DNA of 64,000 bases from Myxococcales bacterium (GCA_016712525.1 JADJQX010000006.1:62001-126000); one strand, 5' to 3'; shown: positions 27,074 to 35,974, counted from the stretch's first letter. Notes: generated by a model not told the origin, from the letters alone. A program made the numbers and translations.

Positions 27074-29424
27074 ACGCCGAAGCCATAACCAACGACGACG
27101 CGCCGCCCGACGGCGACGCGTCCGCGCCCAAGAAGGTGCGAATCACCTACAACGACGGGATCACGCGACAGTTCGTGTTCGCGTCCGTCCTGTGGGGCGT
27201 GGTCGGAATGCTCGTCGGGGTGCTCGCCGCCCTCCAGATGGCCTTCCGTCCCGCGAACATCGACCCGCACCTCGCGTTCGGTCGAATTCGCCCGCTCCAC
27301 ACGAACGCCGTCATCTTCGCGTTCGTCGGCAACATGGTGTTCGCGGGCGTCTACTACTCGTCGCAGCGCCTCCTCAAGGCGCGCTTGCCGAGCGACCTCC
27401 TCGCGAAGGTGCACTTCTGGGGCTGGCAGCTCATCATCGTCGCCGCCGCGATCACGCTGCCTCTCGGCTACACACAAGGCAAAGAGTACGCGGAGCTCGA
27501 GTGGCCTATCGACCTCTCGATCGCCGTCATCTGGGTGGTCTTCGCCATCAACTTCTTCTGGTTGCTCGCGAAGCGCACCGAGAAGCACCTCTACGTCGCG
27601 ATCTGGTTCTACATCGCCACGATCGTCACGGTCGCGGTGCTCCACATCGTGAACTCGCTCTCGATCCCGGTCTTCGGTCTCAAGAGCTACTCGATCTACG
27701 GCGGCGCCAAAGACGCCCTCGTGCAGTGGTGGTACGGGCACAACGCGGTCGCCTTCTTCCTGACGACGCCCGTGCTCGGCATCATGTACTACTTCCTGCC
27801 GAAAGCGGCGGGGCGGCCGGTCTACTCGTACCGGCTCAGCATCATCCACTTCTGGGCCCTCATCTTCGTCTACATCTGGGCCGGCCCGCACCACCTCCTC
27901 AACACCGCGCTCCCCGAGTGGGCGCAGACCCTCGGCATGATCTTTTCGCTCATGCTCTGGGCCCCGAGCTGGGGCGGCATGCTCAACGGCCTCCTCACCC
28001 TCCGCGGCGCGTGGAACAAGCTCCGCGAAGATCCGACGCTCAAGTTCCTCGCGGCGGGCGTCACTTTCTACGGTATGGCCACCTTCGAGGGGCCGCTCCT
28101 CTCGATCAAGGCCGTCTCGGGCCTCGGCCACTACACCGACTGGATCGTCGGTCACGTGCACGCGGGCGCGCTCGGCTGGAACGGCTTCATGGCCGCCGGC
28201 ATGTTCTACTTCCTCGTCCCGCGCCTCTTCGGCACCAAGCTCTGGTCGACGCGCGCCGCGAACCTCCACTTCTACATGGGGACGTTCGGCATCCTCCTCT
28301 ACGTCTTCTCGATGTGGACGAGCGGCATCACGCAGGGCCTCATGTGGCGCGCCACCACCGCGGACGGCGCCCTCAAGTACCCGAACTTCGTCGAGACGCT
28401 CGAGGCCATTCGCCTCATGTACTGGATGCGCCTCGCGGGCGGCACTGCCTACTTCGTCGGCATGATCATCATGGGCGTCAACCTCGTGAAGACGGCGCTC
28501 TCCGGCAAAGCGGTCGACGGTGAGGCCGACGTGCTCGTCGTGACCGAGACGAAGCCCGAGACGCCCTGGATCAAGATCGTCTTCGGCAAGCCCATCCTCC
28601 TCGTCCTCGTGGTCGGCGGCCTCTCGGCCTGGTTCGGCCTCGCGAACGGGTACGCTGGTGTGTTCTTCATCGTCACCGCGCTCGCGGTGGCCATTCTCGG
28701 CACCCTCGCGCTCACCTCGTCGAAGGACCACGACTCGGCCTGGCACCGCATCCTCGAAGGCCGCGCGGTCATCTTCACCGTGCTCACCGTCATCGCGGTG
28801 CTCGTCGGTGGCATCGCCGAGCTCGTCCCCGCGCTCCTGGCCTCTCCCGACGCGAAGGCGGCCGCGGCCTCGAAGCCGTACCGCGCCCTCGAGCTCGAGG
28901 GCCGCGACATCTACCTGAAAGAGGGTTGCTACAACTGCCACTCGCAGATGATTCGCCCCTTCAAGTGGGAAGAGCAGCGCTACGGCCAGCCCTCGACGAT
29001 GGCCGACTCGCAGTACGACCACCCCTTCCAGTGGGGCTCGAAGCGCACGGGGCCCGACCTCGCCCGTGAAGGCCAGAAGTACCCGAACCTCTGGCACGTC
29101 AAGCACCTCATGGACCCGCTCACGGTCTCGCCGGGCTCGAACATGCCGGTGTACGCCCACCTCGCGAACGAGAAGGTCGACTTCGAGAAGACCCAGGCCA
29201 AGCTCTCGGCGATGAAGGCGATCGGTGTGCCCTACACCGACAGCCAGCTCGCCCACGCGAGCGACGACGCCAAGGCCCAAGCCGCGCAGATCGCTGCCGA
29301 TCTCAAGGAGAGCGGTCAAGAGGTGGCGGCCGACTCGGAGATGGTGGCGCTCGTGTCCTACCTCCAACGCCTCGGAAAGCAGCCGGAGCCCGAGAAGCGC
29401 GACGGCATCTCGCAGAAGGAGTGA
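27070..29424 (+). CDS. ccoNO: Fused cbb3 oxidase subunits I and II (CcoN-CcoO)
   Basis: This 784-residue fusion carries the catalytic heme-copper subunit (residues ~35-490) and the monoheme c subunit (~500-784). CcoN shows RPLHTNAVIFAFVGNMVFAG (low-spin heme His), WWYGHNAVAFFLT and PHHLLNTALPEW (copper ligands) and HVHAGALGWNGF (heme ligands). CcoO begins with helices near 500-610 and has the heme c site YNCHSQMIRP plus a distal Met region (GSNMPVY). Separate ccoN and ccoO genes are usual; fusions are known in some delta-proteobacteria and Bacteroidetes. The start overlaps the ccoS stop (ATGA). The enzyme reduces oxygen at high affinity at the inner membrane. Confidence 0.93.
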   Translation: MNAEAITNDDAPPDGDASAPKKVRITYNDGITRQFVFASVLWGVVGMLVGVLAALQMAFRPANIDPHLAFGRIRPLHTNAVIFAFVGNMVFAGVYYSSQRLLKARLPSDLLAKVHFWGWQLIIVAAAITLPLGYTQGKEYAELEWPIDLSIAVIWVVFAINFFWLLAKRTEKHLYVAIWFYIATIVTVAVLHIVNSLSIPVFGLKSYSIYGGAKDALVQWWYGHNAVAFFLTTPVLGIMYYFLPKAAGRPVYSYRLSIIHFWALIFVYIWAGPHHLLNTALPEWAQTLGMIFSLMLWAPSWGGMLNGLLTLRGAWNKLREDPTLKFLAAGVTFYGMATFEGPLLSIKAVSGLGHYTDWIVGHVHAGALGWNGFMAAGMFYFLVPRLFGTKLWSTRAANLHFYMGTFGILLYVFSMWTSGITQGLMWRATTADGALKYPNFVETLEAIRLMYWMRLAGGTAYFVGMIIMGVNLVKTALSGKAVDGEADVLVVTETKPETPWIKIVFGKPILLVLVVGGLSAWFGLANGYAGVFFIVTALAVAILGTLALTSSKDHDSAWHRILEGRAVIFTVLTVIAVLVGGIAELVPALLASPDAKAAAASKPYRALELEGRDIYLKEGCYNCHSQMIRPFKWEEQRYGQPSTMADSQYDHPFQWGSKRTGPDLAREGQKYPNLWHVKHLMDPLTVSPGSNMPVYAHLANEKVDFEKTQAKLSAMKAIGVPYTDSQLAHASDDAKAQAAQIAADLKESGQEVAADSEMVALVSYLQRLGKQPEPEKRDGISQKE

Positions 29425-29427
29425 GCC

Positions 29428-29601
29428 ATGCACAAAGAGCTGCTCTCTCAGACCCCCTTGCTCGCGCTGCCCCTCCTCGCGCTGTTCCTCTTCATCTTCG
29501 TCTTCGCGGCGGAGACGGTGAGGGCGATGCGAAGGACGACCGCCGAGGTCGATCACGACGCCTCGTTGCCCCTCTTGGAGGACGAATCCCATGACGGCTG
29601 A
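29428..29601 (+). CDS. ccoQ: Small cbb3 subunit CcoQ-like
   Basis: The 57-residue peptide has one strong helix (LLALPLLALFLFIFVFAAET, residues ~11-30) and a charged tail (EVDHDASLPLLEDESHDG). Position between ccoO and ccoP, size and topology match CcoQ, which stabilises the complex; sequence identity is too low for proof. It starts 3 bases after the ccoNO stop and overlaps ccoP by 11 bases. Confidence 0.72.
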   Translation: MHKELLSQTPLLALPLLALFLFIFVFAAETVRAMRRTTAEVDHDASLPLLEDESHDG

Positions 29602-30178
29602 CAAACACTCCTCCGATCACGGGGAGAACAAGAACGAACCCCCGGTCCACATCTACGACGACGATCTCGTCGAAGAGGACAACAAGCTCCCCCTTTGGTG
29701 GCTCTATACCCTCTACGGCACGGTGGCCTTCGCCATCTTCTATTGGTACGGAGAGCACAAAATCGGGGCTTGGAAATCTCAAGAAGAGTCCCATCAAGAG
29801 GAGATGGCGGTCATTCGCCTCGAAGAGGCCAAGAAGGGTAACGTCTCGGCCGACACCATCATCGCCCTCTCGAAGACGCCCTCGTCGATCGAGAAAGGCA
29901 AAGAGGTCTTCGTGGCGACGTGCGCTGCCTGCCACCGCGCCGACGGCGGCGGCAACATCGGCCCCAACCTCACCGACGCCTATTGGATCAACGGGGGAAC
30001 GGGCGACAAAATCTATCAAACGGTCCGCAAGGGCGTGCCCGCCAAGGGGATGCCCGAGTGGGGGCCCCAGCTCGGCGACGAGAAGGTGCTCGCGGTCTCG
30101 GCGTACGTACTCACGCTGAAAGACACCAACGTGCCCGGTGGCAAAGCGCCACAAGGTCAGATAACGGCAGGCCCATGA
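29591..30178 (+). CDS. ccoP: Monoheme cbb3 subunit III (CcoP)
   Basis: The 195-residue c-type cytochrome has the CcoP-type N-terminus (LVEEDNKLPLWWLYTLYGTV helix), then a heme c domain with CAACH, DGGGNIGPNLTDAYW and GMPEWGPQL (axial Met). Typical CcoP is ~300 residues with two CxxCH motifs; here only one is present, so the second heme domain is missing. The gene overlaps ccoQ by 11 bases and its TGA overlaps the ccoG ATG. It receives electrons from soluble c cytochromes and passes them to CcoO/N. The single heme is seen directly; the consequence for electron transfer is inference. Confidence 0.9.
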   Translation: MTADKHSSDHGENKNEPPVHIYDDDLVEEDNKLPLWWLYTLYGTVAFAIFYWYGEHKIGAWKSQEESHQEEMAVIRLEEAKKGNVSADTIIALSKTPSSIEKGKEVFVATCAACHRADGGGNIGPNLTDAYWINGGTGDKIYQTVRKGVPAKGMPEWGPQLGDEKVLAVSAYVLTLKDTNVPGGKAPQGQITAGP

Positions 30179-31689
30179 GCAACGCACCCGAGAGTCGCCC
30201 CGCCCAGAAGGCAGATCCCGTTCCCGTCGGGGCGGGCGGCTCCGGGGGGGAAGGCCCAGAACGCGGCGCCTCTGCCACCGCCAAAGAGCGTCGTCGTCTC
30301 GCCATCGTGCACGACGACGGCCGGGGGCAGGGGGCCGTCCGAACGGACGGCAAGAAGCCGAAGATCATCCCGTCCGACGTCCACGGGCGCTACGACATCG
30401 CGCGAAAGCTCGCGTTCGTCGTGCTCGTGGTCCTCTGGGCGGTCCTTCCCTGGGTCAAGATCGGTGGGAACCCGGCCGTCTTCGTCGACGTCGAGACCCG
30501 GAGGTTTTTCCTCTTCGGGGCGACGTTCAACGCCCAAGACGGCTGGCTCCTCTTCTTCCCGCTGAGCGGCTTCGGCTTCACGCTCGTCGTGCTCACGGCC
30601 GTGCTCGGTCGTGTGTGGTGTGGGTGGGCGTGCCCTCAGACCGTGTTCATCGAGGGGGTTTACCGCCGCATCGAACGCCTTATCGAGGGCTCCGCCGAGG
30701 AGCGACGCAAGCGCGACGCGGGGCCGTCCACCTTCGGGCGCTCGGCGCGTCACATCGCGAAACACGCGGCGTTCATTGCCGTGTCGTCTCTCCTCGCGCA
30801 CGTGGTGCTCGCCTACTTCGTGTCGATCCCCAAGGCCTTCGCCATGGTGCGTGGCGCCCCCTCGGCGCACCCCGAGGCCTTCGCGTGGATCTTCGCCCTG
30901 ACCGGGATCCTGTATTTCAATTTTGGCTGGTTTCGTGAGCAGTTCTGCGTCGTGATGTGCCCCTACGGGCGCCTTCAGTCGGTGCTCGTCGACGAGGACT
31001 CGCTCGTCGTGGGGTACGACGCGAAGCGCGGCGAGCCTCGCGGAAAGAAAGGCAAAGCCGAGGGCGACTGCGTCGACTGCGGTCGGTGCGTGGCCGTGTG
31101 CCCGACAGGGATCGACATCCGGGATGGCCTCAAGCTCGACTGCATCGCCTGCACGGCCTGCATCGACGCCTGCGACGACATCATGGACAAGGTGGGCCGC
31201 CCCCGCGGGCTCGTCCGCTACGACTCGACGAACGGCCTCGAGGGGAAGAAGCGGCGCTTCTTCCGCCCGCGCCTCGCGCTCTACGGTGTGCTCGGCCTGA
31301 TCGGCGCCGTCGTCGCGACCTTCGCGTTCCGCTCCCGCACCGACTTCGAGGCCAACGTGCTCCGCCTCCGCGGCGCGCCGTACACCTTCGAGGGCGAGAA
31401 CGTGCGCAACGCGTTCGACGTGCACCTCGTGAACAAGCGCAGCACGACGACCACGTTCCGGCTCGAGGTCCAGGCCGGTGCGCTCCCCAATGGCAAGGTG
31501 CCCGTGATCAAGACCACCGTGTCGACCCCGACGGTCACGCTCGGCTCGCTCGAAGACCGCCACGTGCCCATCTTCGTCGAGCTCCCGCGGGCGGACTACG
31601 CGGGAGATTTCCCGGTGATGGTCGTCGTGTCACCCGAAGGTGAAAAAGAGAAGCCCTTCAAGGCCACCTTCCTCGGAGCCAAGAAGTGA
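30175..31689 (+). CDS. ccoG: cbb3 oxidase accessory protein CcoG (RdxA/FixG)
   Basis: The 504-residue membrane iron-sulfur protein of the FixG family reduces or handles copper during cbb3 assembly. After a low-complexity N-terminus (~80 residues) come membrane helices, VWCGWACPQTVFIEG, CVVMCPYGRLQS, and two ferredoxin clusters (CVDCGRCVAVCPTGIDIRDG and CIACTACIDACD). A C-terminal Ig-like domain is typical of CcoG. The ATG overlaps the ccoP TGA; the GTG of the next gene overlaps its stop. Confidence 0.92.
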   Translation: MSNAPESRPAQKADPVPVGAGGSGGEGPERGASATAKERRRLAIVHDDGRGQGAVRTDGKKPKIIPSDVHGRYDIARKLAFVVLVVLWAVLPWVKIGGNPAVFVDVETRRFFLFGATFNAQDGWLLFFPLSGFGFTLVVLTAVLGRVWCGWACPQTVFIEGVYRRIERLIEGSAEERRKRDAGPSTFGRSARHIAKHAAFIAVSSLLAHVVLAYFVSIPKAFAMVRGAPSAHPEAFAWIFALTGILYFNFGWFREQFCVVMCPYGRLQSVLVDEDSLVVGYDAKRGEPRGKKGKAEGDCVDCGRCVAVCPTGIDIRDGLKLDCIACTACIDACDDIMDKVGRPRGLVRYDSTNGLEGKKRRFFRPRLALYGVLGLIGAVVATFAFRSRTDFEANVLRLRGAPYTFEGENVRNAFDVHLVNKRSTTTTFRLEVQAGALPNGKVPVIKTTVSTPTVTLGSLEDRHVPIFVELPRADYAGDFPVMVVVSPEGEKEKPFKATFLGAKK

Positions 31690-32420
31690 ACCTCGCGGTC
31701 GTAGGGTCGGCGCTCTTGATGGGCCTCCTCGGCAGCACCCACTGCGCCGTCATGTGCGGTGGCGTGGTGTCGGTGCTCTCGGGAGGTCTCGTGCAAATCG
31801 GCACGAAGAAGAGCGCGTCGGGCCCTGCGATCCAAGTGGCCATGAGCATCGGCCGCGTCACCATGTATGCGCTGTTCGGCGCCGTGCTCGGCGGCCTTGG
31901 CTCGATGCTCGACAGGTTCGAGGCCCTCCGCGCGGCCCAGGTCGCGCTTCGGCTCGGCGCCGGGCTCCTCATGGTGCTCGTCGGGCTCTACATGTCGGGC
32001 GCGTTCACGAAGCTCCGCGCCATCGAGAAGGTCGGCCTCCCGGTGTGGCGTCGCGTCGAGCCCCTCGCGAAGCGCCTCCTGCCCGTGCGCACCGTTCCCT
32101 CGGCGTTCGCGCTCGGGCTCACGTGGGGCTTCATGCCTTGCGGGCTCGTGTACGGCGCGCTCGGCCTCGCCGTGGCCACGGGCAAGACCTCGGACGGCGC
32201 GGCGACGATGCTGGCCTTCGGCTTGGGTACACTGCCGATGATGCTCGCCGTGGGCGCGTTCAGCCGACTCGTCGCCAAGCTCGCGACGGCGCCTTGGGTG
32301 CGCCGTGCGGCGGGGCTCGCGATCGTGTTCTTCGGCGCGGTGAACGTGGCGACCGCGACGGCGCAAGCGGGTGTCGCGGACGTGCCAGGCGCGTCGACCT
32401 GCTGCGCGACGAAGAACTGA
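31686..32420 (+). CDS. TauE/SafE-like membrane protein in the cbb3 operon
   Basis: This 244-residue polytopic membrane protein has MCGGVVSVLSGG after an N-terminal LLGSTHCAVMCGG, then helices near 50-70, 85-105, 135-155, 170-190 and 200-225, with FMPCGLVYGALG. It belongs to the sulfite-exporter TauE/SafE-like group often found as the last gene of cco clusters. The Cys pairs TH-C-AVM-C and MPC, and the C-terminal CC, suggest metal handling. A role in copper or cofactor delivery is inferred. GTG 31686 overlaps the ccoG stop by 4 bases. No CcoH/FixH was found in the cluster. Confidence 0.8.
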   Translation: MNLAVVGSALLMGLLGSTHCAVMCGGVVSVLSGGLVQIGTKKSASGPAIQVAMSIGRVTMYALFGAVLGGLGSMLDRFEALRAAQVALRLGAGLLMVLVGLYMSGAFTKLRAIEKVGLPVWRRVEPLAKRLLPVRTVPSAFALGLTWGFMPCGLVYGALGLAVATGKTSDGAATMLAFGLGTLPMMLAVGAFSRLVAKLATAPWVRRAAGLAIVFFGAVNVATATAQAGVADVPGASTCCATKN

Positions 32421-32497
32421 CCACGACCCTCCTTGGTCGATGGGGCTTCGCGCTCACCTCCCAGCTGGTGGCGCTGAACCTCGAACGTCGGTCGGCG

Positions 32498-33115
32498 TCA
32501 GCGACCCGCCATCTCCCACACCACCAGCGCGGCGAACGCTGCGACGACGAGGACCACGAGCGCGAGCAGCACGGTGCCGACGGTGAGCGTCTTCCGAGGC
32601 TCGCGGACCGGAAGAAACCCCTCGGGCGAAGGTGAGCTCACGAAGATACCGTGCGCCGTCTCGACGACCATGTGGGGAGGCTCGAGGCGCGCGAGCGCGG
32701 CGGCGTGGGCGTCGGGCGAGAGGGTAGGGACCATGTCGAACGAGGGAACCGCGGGGAAATCCTCGACCTCGGCCACGGTCGGCGCCGACGGTTCTGGTAC
32801 GGACGGGGGCCTGCGGCTCGCGGGCGCGACGATCGGCTCGACCTCGGCGATGCGGCGCTCGGAGCGGTCCTCGCGCACGAGCATGGCGGCTGGCGGGGTC
32901 GACGGGGTGCGTTGAGCGGGAGGCCGGTCCGAGGCGCGTGCGACCCGCTCGTGCACCCCCGAGATGGGCGGGGGAGGCCACGAGCTCGGACGCGAGGGCT
33001 TGTCGTACGGGCTCTCTTCCGTGGGGGCGTCCGTGACCGAGTACCGGCCGAGCGACAGGTTGTGCGCGCGGACGACGGGCTTGCGTTCGGGCTTTTTGTC
33101 GGCGGGCGATGACAT
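32498..33115 (-). CDS. Proline-rich protein with C-terminal membrane anchor
   Basis: Unrecognised. The 205-residue protein is basic at the N-terminus (SSPADKKPERKPVVRAHNL), then Pro/Ser/Glu-rich and apparently disordered to ~165, with repeated PPxxPS-like stretches. One hydrophobic helix (VGTVLLALVVLVVAAFAALVV) ends near the C-terminus, giving a tail-anchored topology. It is convergent with the cco operon and divergent from nothing close. It could be a signalling or motility-related anchor. The codon use is normal for the window. Confidence 0.6.
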   Translation of the reverse strand: MSSPADKKPERKPVVRAHNLSLGRYSVTDAPTEESPYDKPSRPSSWPPPPISGVHERVARASDRPPAQRTPSTPPAAMLVREDRSERRIAEVEPIVAPASRRPPSVPEPSAPTVAEVEDFPAVPSFDMVPTLSPDAHAAALARLEPPHMVVETAHGIFVSSPSPEGFLPVREPRKTLTVGTVLLALVVLVVAAFAALVVWEMAGR

Positions 33116-33261
33116 GGTGCGTTAGTGTAGGTGGGTCTATCACACGGTTGCCGAAACGCACGCCCGAGCGCACAGATTCTTGGGAGATCTTGGGGTTCCT
33201 CAGGTGGAAGGGAGGACCACCGAGGTCCTCAGTGCGGTGGATTCGACGCGGTGCGGCTCGG

Positions 33262-34386
33262 TTACCGGTGAAGGGGCAGGCGGTCCACGAGCTCGGGGCA
33301 CACGCGCCGGGCGACCTCGGTGAGCTTCTCGTCGAGCGCAGCCTCGGTCGTGGCGCGCACCGTGACGTGGCCCACCTTGCGACCCGGTGAGGCCGACTTG
33401 CCGTACGCGTGCACGTGCACGTCGGGCATGGCGAGCAAGGGGCCCATGTCGGGCACGTGGCCGAGCAGGTTCACCATCGCCACAGGCGCGAGCTGCGACG
33501 TGTCCCCGAGGGGCAGGCCCAGGATCGCGCGCACCTGGTTCTCGAACTGCGAGGTGCGCGACCCTTCGATCGTGTGGTGCCCGCTGTTGTGCGTGCGCGG
33601 GGCCATCTCGTTGGCGACGAGCCGCTCTCCCACCACGAACATCTCGACGGCCAACACCCCGACGTAGTCGAGCCCCTCGAGCACGCGCTTCACGTGCGAT
33701 TCGGCCAGCTCCTGCAGCTTCGGCGTGACGGGCGCGGCTACCGGCCGCGAGAAGCGCAAGACGCCCTGGTGGTGCACGTTCACGTTGAGCGGGTAGTACC
33801 GCACCTCGCCCGTGACGCTGCGCGCGGCCACGAGCGACACCTCGGCGTCGAATGGCACCGCGGCCTCGAGCACGAGCGGCACCTTGCCGAGCGCTTCCCA
33901 CGCGGGGCGCACGTCGCTCTCGGCGCGGAGCACGCGCTGCCCACGCCCGTCGTACCCGAAGACACGAGTCTTCAAGAAGCACGGAAAACCAAGCTCCCGT
34001 GTCGCCCTCTCGAGGTCTTCGTACGAGCCGACCTCGCGAAAATCGGCCACCTCGATGCCGAGGTCGCGGAACGCGCGCTTCTCGTTCAGGCGGTCGCGCG
34101 CCGTCGCGAGCGCGTGAGGGCTCGGGTGCACCGGCACGAGCGCGGCGAGGAAGCGTGACGCGTCGGGCGGCACGTTCTCGAACTCGATCGTCACCACGTC
34201 CGAGCGCCGGGCGAGCTCGACGAGGCAGGCTTCGTCGTCATACCCGCCCACGATGCGGCTCGCCACGTCGCCCGCGCACGAGGTCGACGACGGATCGAGC
34301 ACCACGAACCGGCACCCGAGCTTCGCGCCCGCGACCGCGAGCATGCGCCCGAGCTGCCCGCCGCCGATGACCCCCACCGTCGTCAC
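33262..34386 (-). CDS. purK: 5-(carboxyamino)imidazole ribonucleotide synthase
   Basis: The 374-residue ATP-grasp enzyme carboxylates AIR to N5-CAIR in purine synthesis. N-terminal VGVIGGGQLGRMLAVAGAKL, then EFENVP, GFPCFLKTRVFGYDGRGQ (ATP-binding lid), EMAPRTHNSGHHTIEG (active site), and LLGHVPDMGPLL are all family signatures. The start overlaps the purE stop by 4 bases, so translation is coupled. It is the second gene of a purE-purK pair reading leftwards. Confidence 0.94.
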   Translation of the reverse strand: MTTVGVIGGGQLGRMLAVAGAKLGCRFVVLDPSSTSCAGDVASRIVGGYDDEACLVELARRSDVVTIEFENVPPDASRFLAALVPVHPSPHALATARDRLNEKRAFRDLGIEVADFREVGSYEDLERATRELGFPCFLKTRVFGYDGRGQRVLRAESDVRPAWEALGKVPLVLEAAVPFDAEVSLVAARSVTGEVRYYPLNVNVHHQGVLRFSRPVAAPVTPKLQELAESHVKRVLEGLDYVGVLAVEMFVVGERLVANEMAPRTHNSGHHTIEGSRTSQFENQVRAILGLPLGDTSQLAPVAMVNLLGHVPDMGPLLAMPDVHVHAYGKSASPGRKVGHVTVRATTEAALDEKLTEVARRVCPELVDRLPLHR

Positions 34387-34880
34387 GGCGTGCTCCTCGG
34401 ATCCGGATCCGACAACACGGCGTCGCGCTGCGCCTCTCGGTAGGCGTCGAGCTTCTTCGCGAGCGCCTCGTCCGTCGTCGCCAAGATCTGCGCGGCCAAG
34501 AGCCCCGCGTTCTTCGCGCCGGCGTGGCCGATGGCGAGCGTGCCGACCGGGATTCCGCCGGGCATTTGCACGATCGAGAGCAGCGAGTCGAGGCCCGAGA
34601 GCGCCTTCGACTGCACGGGCACGCCGAGCACGGGGAGCGTGGTCTTCGCGGCGATCATCCCGGGGAGATGCGCCGCGCCGCCCGCGCCCGCGACGATCAC
34701 ACGGATGCCCCGCGCCCGCGCCCCCTCGGCGAACGTGAAGAGCAGGTCGGGCGTGCGGTGCGCCGAGACGACCTTCACCTCGTGCGGCACGCCGAGCTCT
34801 TCGAGCACCGTGACGGCGTGGGCCATCGTCTCCCAGTCGGACTTGGACCCCATCACGACGGCGACGAGCGGGCTCGACAT
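34383..34880 (-). CDS. purE: N5-carboxyaminoimidazole ribonucleotide mutase
   Basis: The 165-residue class I PurE converts N5-CAIR to CAIR. VMGSKSDWETMAHAVTVLEE, SAHRTPDLLF and GAGGAAHLPGMIAAKTTLPV are signature motifs, and SLLSIVQMPGGIPVGTLAIG is near the end. ATG 34880 gives the family-length protein. The frame stays open upstream through the 42-bp repeat at 35059-35290, but the extra ~130 residues are repeat-derived and I do not include them. It is followed by purK with a 4-base overlap. Confidence 0.95.
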   Translation of the reverse strand: MSSPLVAVVMGSKSDWETMAHAVTVLEELGVPHEVKVVSAHRTPDLLFTFAEGARARGIRVIVAGAGGAAHLPGMIAAKTTLPVLGVPVQSKALSGLDSLLSIVQMPGGIPVGTLAIGHAGAKNAGLLAAQILATTDEALAKKLDAYREAQRDAVLSDPDPRSTP

Positions 34881-35003
34881 GGCGCGAGAGGCAATAGCGG
34901 GGAAGCTCACCGCGTCATGTGACGATTCGGAAACGGGCGCGAGGCGAAGCGGAGTGCGCGTGCGCAGTGAGCCGCGGAAAGAGCCGCGTTTTTCGTCGTG
35001 ACG

Positions 35004-35290
35004 GGGCTCCCTGGAGCCCTCGGGGGCATCGGAAGTACGGAGGGGGGGGAGCGAGGAAGGCTGCCGTGAGCCCTTCGGGCATCGAAAACGGAGCGGGAGG
35101 GAGGCTGCCGTGAGCCCCTCGGGCATCGGCATCGAAAACGGAGCGAGGGAGGCTGCCGGGAGCCCCTCGGGCATCGAAAACGGAGCGAGAGAGGCTGCCG
35201 GGAGCCCCTTGGGCGTCGAAAACGGAGCGAGAGAGGCTGCCGGGAGCCCCTCGGGCGGGAGCCCCTCGGGCATCGAAAACCGAGCCGACG
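35004..35290. repeat. 42-bp minisatellite
   Basis: About five imperfect copies begin with GGCTGCCGGGAGCCCCTCGG at 35059, 35103, 35151, 35193 and 35235; a degenerate copy lies near 35004. The clean period is 42 bases, with 6-base insertions in some units. Each unit holds GGAGCCCCTCGGGC and ATCGAAAACGGAGCG. The period is a multiple of three, so frames stay open on both strands; the minus-strand unit reads like GLPAASLAPFSMPE. It lies between divergent purE and a metzincin-like gene. 34881-35344 holds no other gene. Confidence 0.85.
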
Positions 35291-35344
35291 AATTCGGTGA
35301 CCATGGTCCGGGACGAGCTTCGCGATCGCGACTAGAACCAAGCC

Positions 35345-35974
35345 GTGTCGCCTCTCCGTGCGTTCGTCGTGGTCACTTTCGCCAGCGTGCTCTCCGCGGT
35401 TTCTCGGCCCGCGCGCGCCGAGGAGCGCACCTTCGGCGTCGCGGTCCACGTGGCCGAGCCCGAGGGAACGCCCGTGCGCGACGACGCGTGGATCGACGCG
35501 CAGCTCGCCGAGGCCGAGCGCCTCTTCGGCCCTTTGGGCGTGCACTTTCGGTGGGTCGTGCGGACGATCGGAAAGCCCGGAAAAGGCAGGGTCGACGTCG
35601 AGACGCGCGAAGACCGTGACGCCTTCGCCGACGGCATCGAGCCGCGCCTCGTGAACGTGTTCGTCGTGCGCTCGCTCATGGATGTCGACGAGCCAGGGCG
35701 TGTGCGTCGAGGCGTCACGTGGACGCAGCGCAAGGACCGCCGGAGGTACATCGTGCTCTCGTCGATCGCGATGCCGTCGGTGCTCGCCCACGAGCTCGGT
35801 CACTTCTTCGGCAATGGGCACACCACGGTGGTCGACAACCTCATGAGCTACGAGCGCGGCGGCGGCGTGGTGTTCCTCTCCGCGGAGCAAAAGAGCCGCA
35901 TCGCCGAGGTCGCCACGCGGTTCGCGACCACGGGGTTCTTGGACGTCCTCGGTCCTCCTCGCGCCTTCCATTGA
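35345..35974 (+). CDS. Exported metzincin-like zinc protease
   Basis: The 209-residue protein has signal peptide FVVVTFASVLSAVSRPARA. The zinc motif HELGHFFGNGH has the HExxHxxGxxH spacing of metzincins, followed by the Met-turn NLMSYERGG. The pre-zinc region (YIVLSSIAMPSVLA) would be the edge strand. Length is short for a protease with propeptide, and it has no attachment domain. The start is GTG 35345 with no good ribosome site. It is divergent from purE across the minisatellite, followed by kbl. The substrate is unknown; an eaten-prey or self-protein target is a guess. Confidence 0.75.
   Translation: MSPLRAFVVVTFASVLSAVSRPARAEERTFGVAVHVAEPEGTPVRDDAWIDAQLAEAERLFGPLGVHFRWVVRTIGKPGKGRVDVETREDRDAFADGIEPRLVNVFVVRSLMDVDEPGRVRRGVTWTQRKDRRRYIVLSSIAMPSVLAHELGHFFGNGHTTVVDNLMSYERGGGVVFLSAEQKSRIAEVATRFATTGFLDVLGPPRAFH

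Noticed and set aside
27013..29604. 863-codon minus-strand frame over ccoNO
   Set aside because: The plus strand encodes an unmistakable cbb3 fusion; the antisense peptide is charged low complexity.
34881..35273. N-terminal extension of purE through the minisatellite
   Set aside because: Family-length PurE begins at 34880; the extension consists of repeat translations and spacer and lacks conservation.
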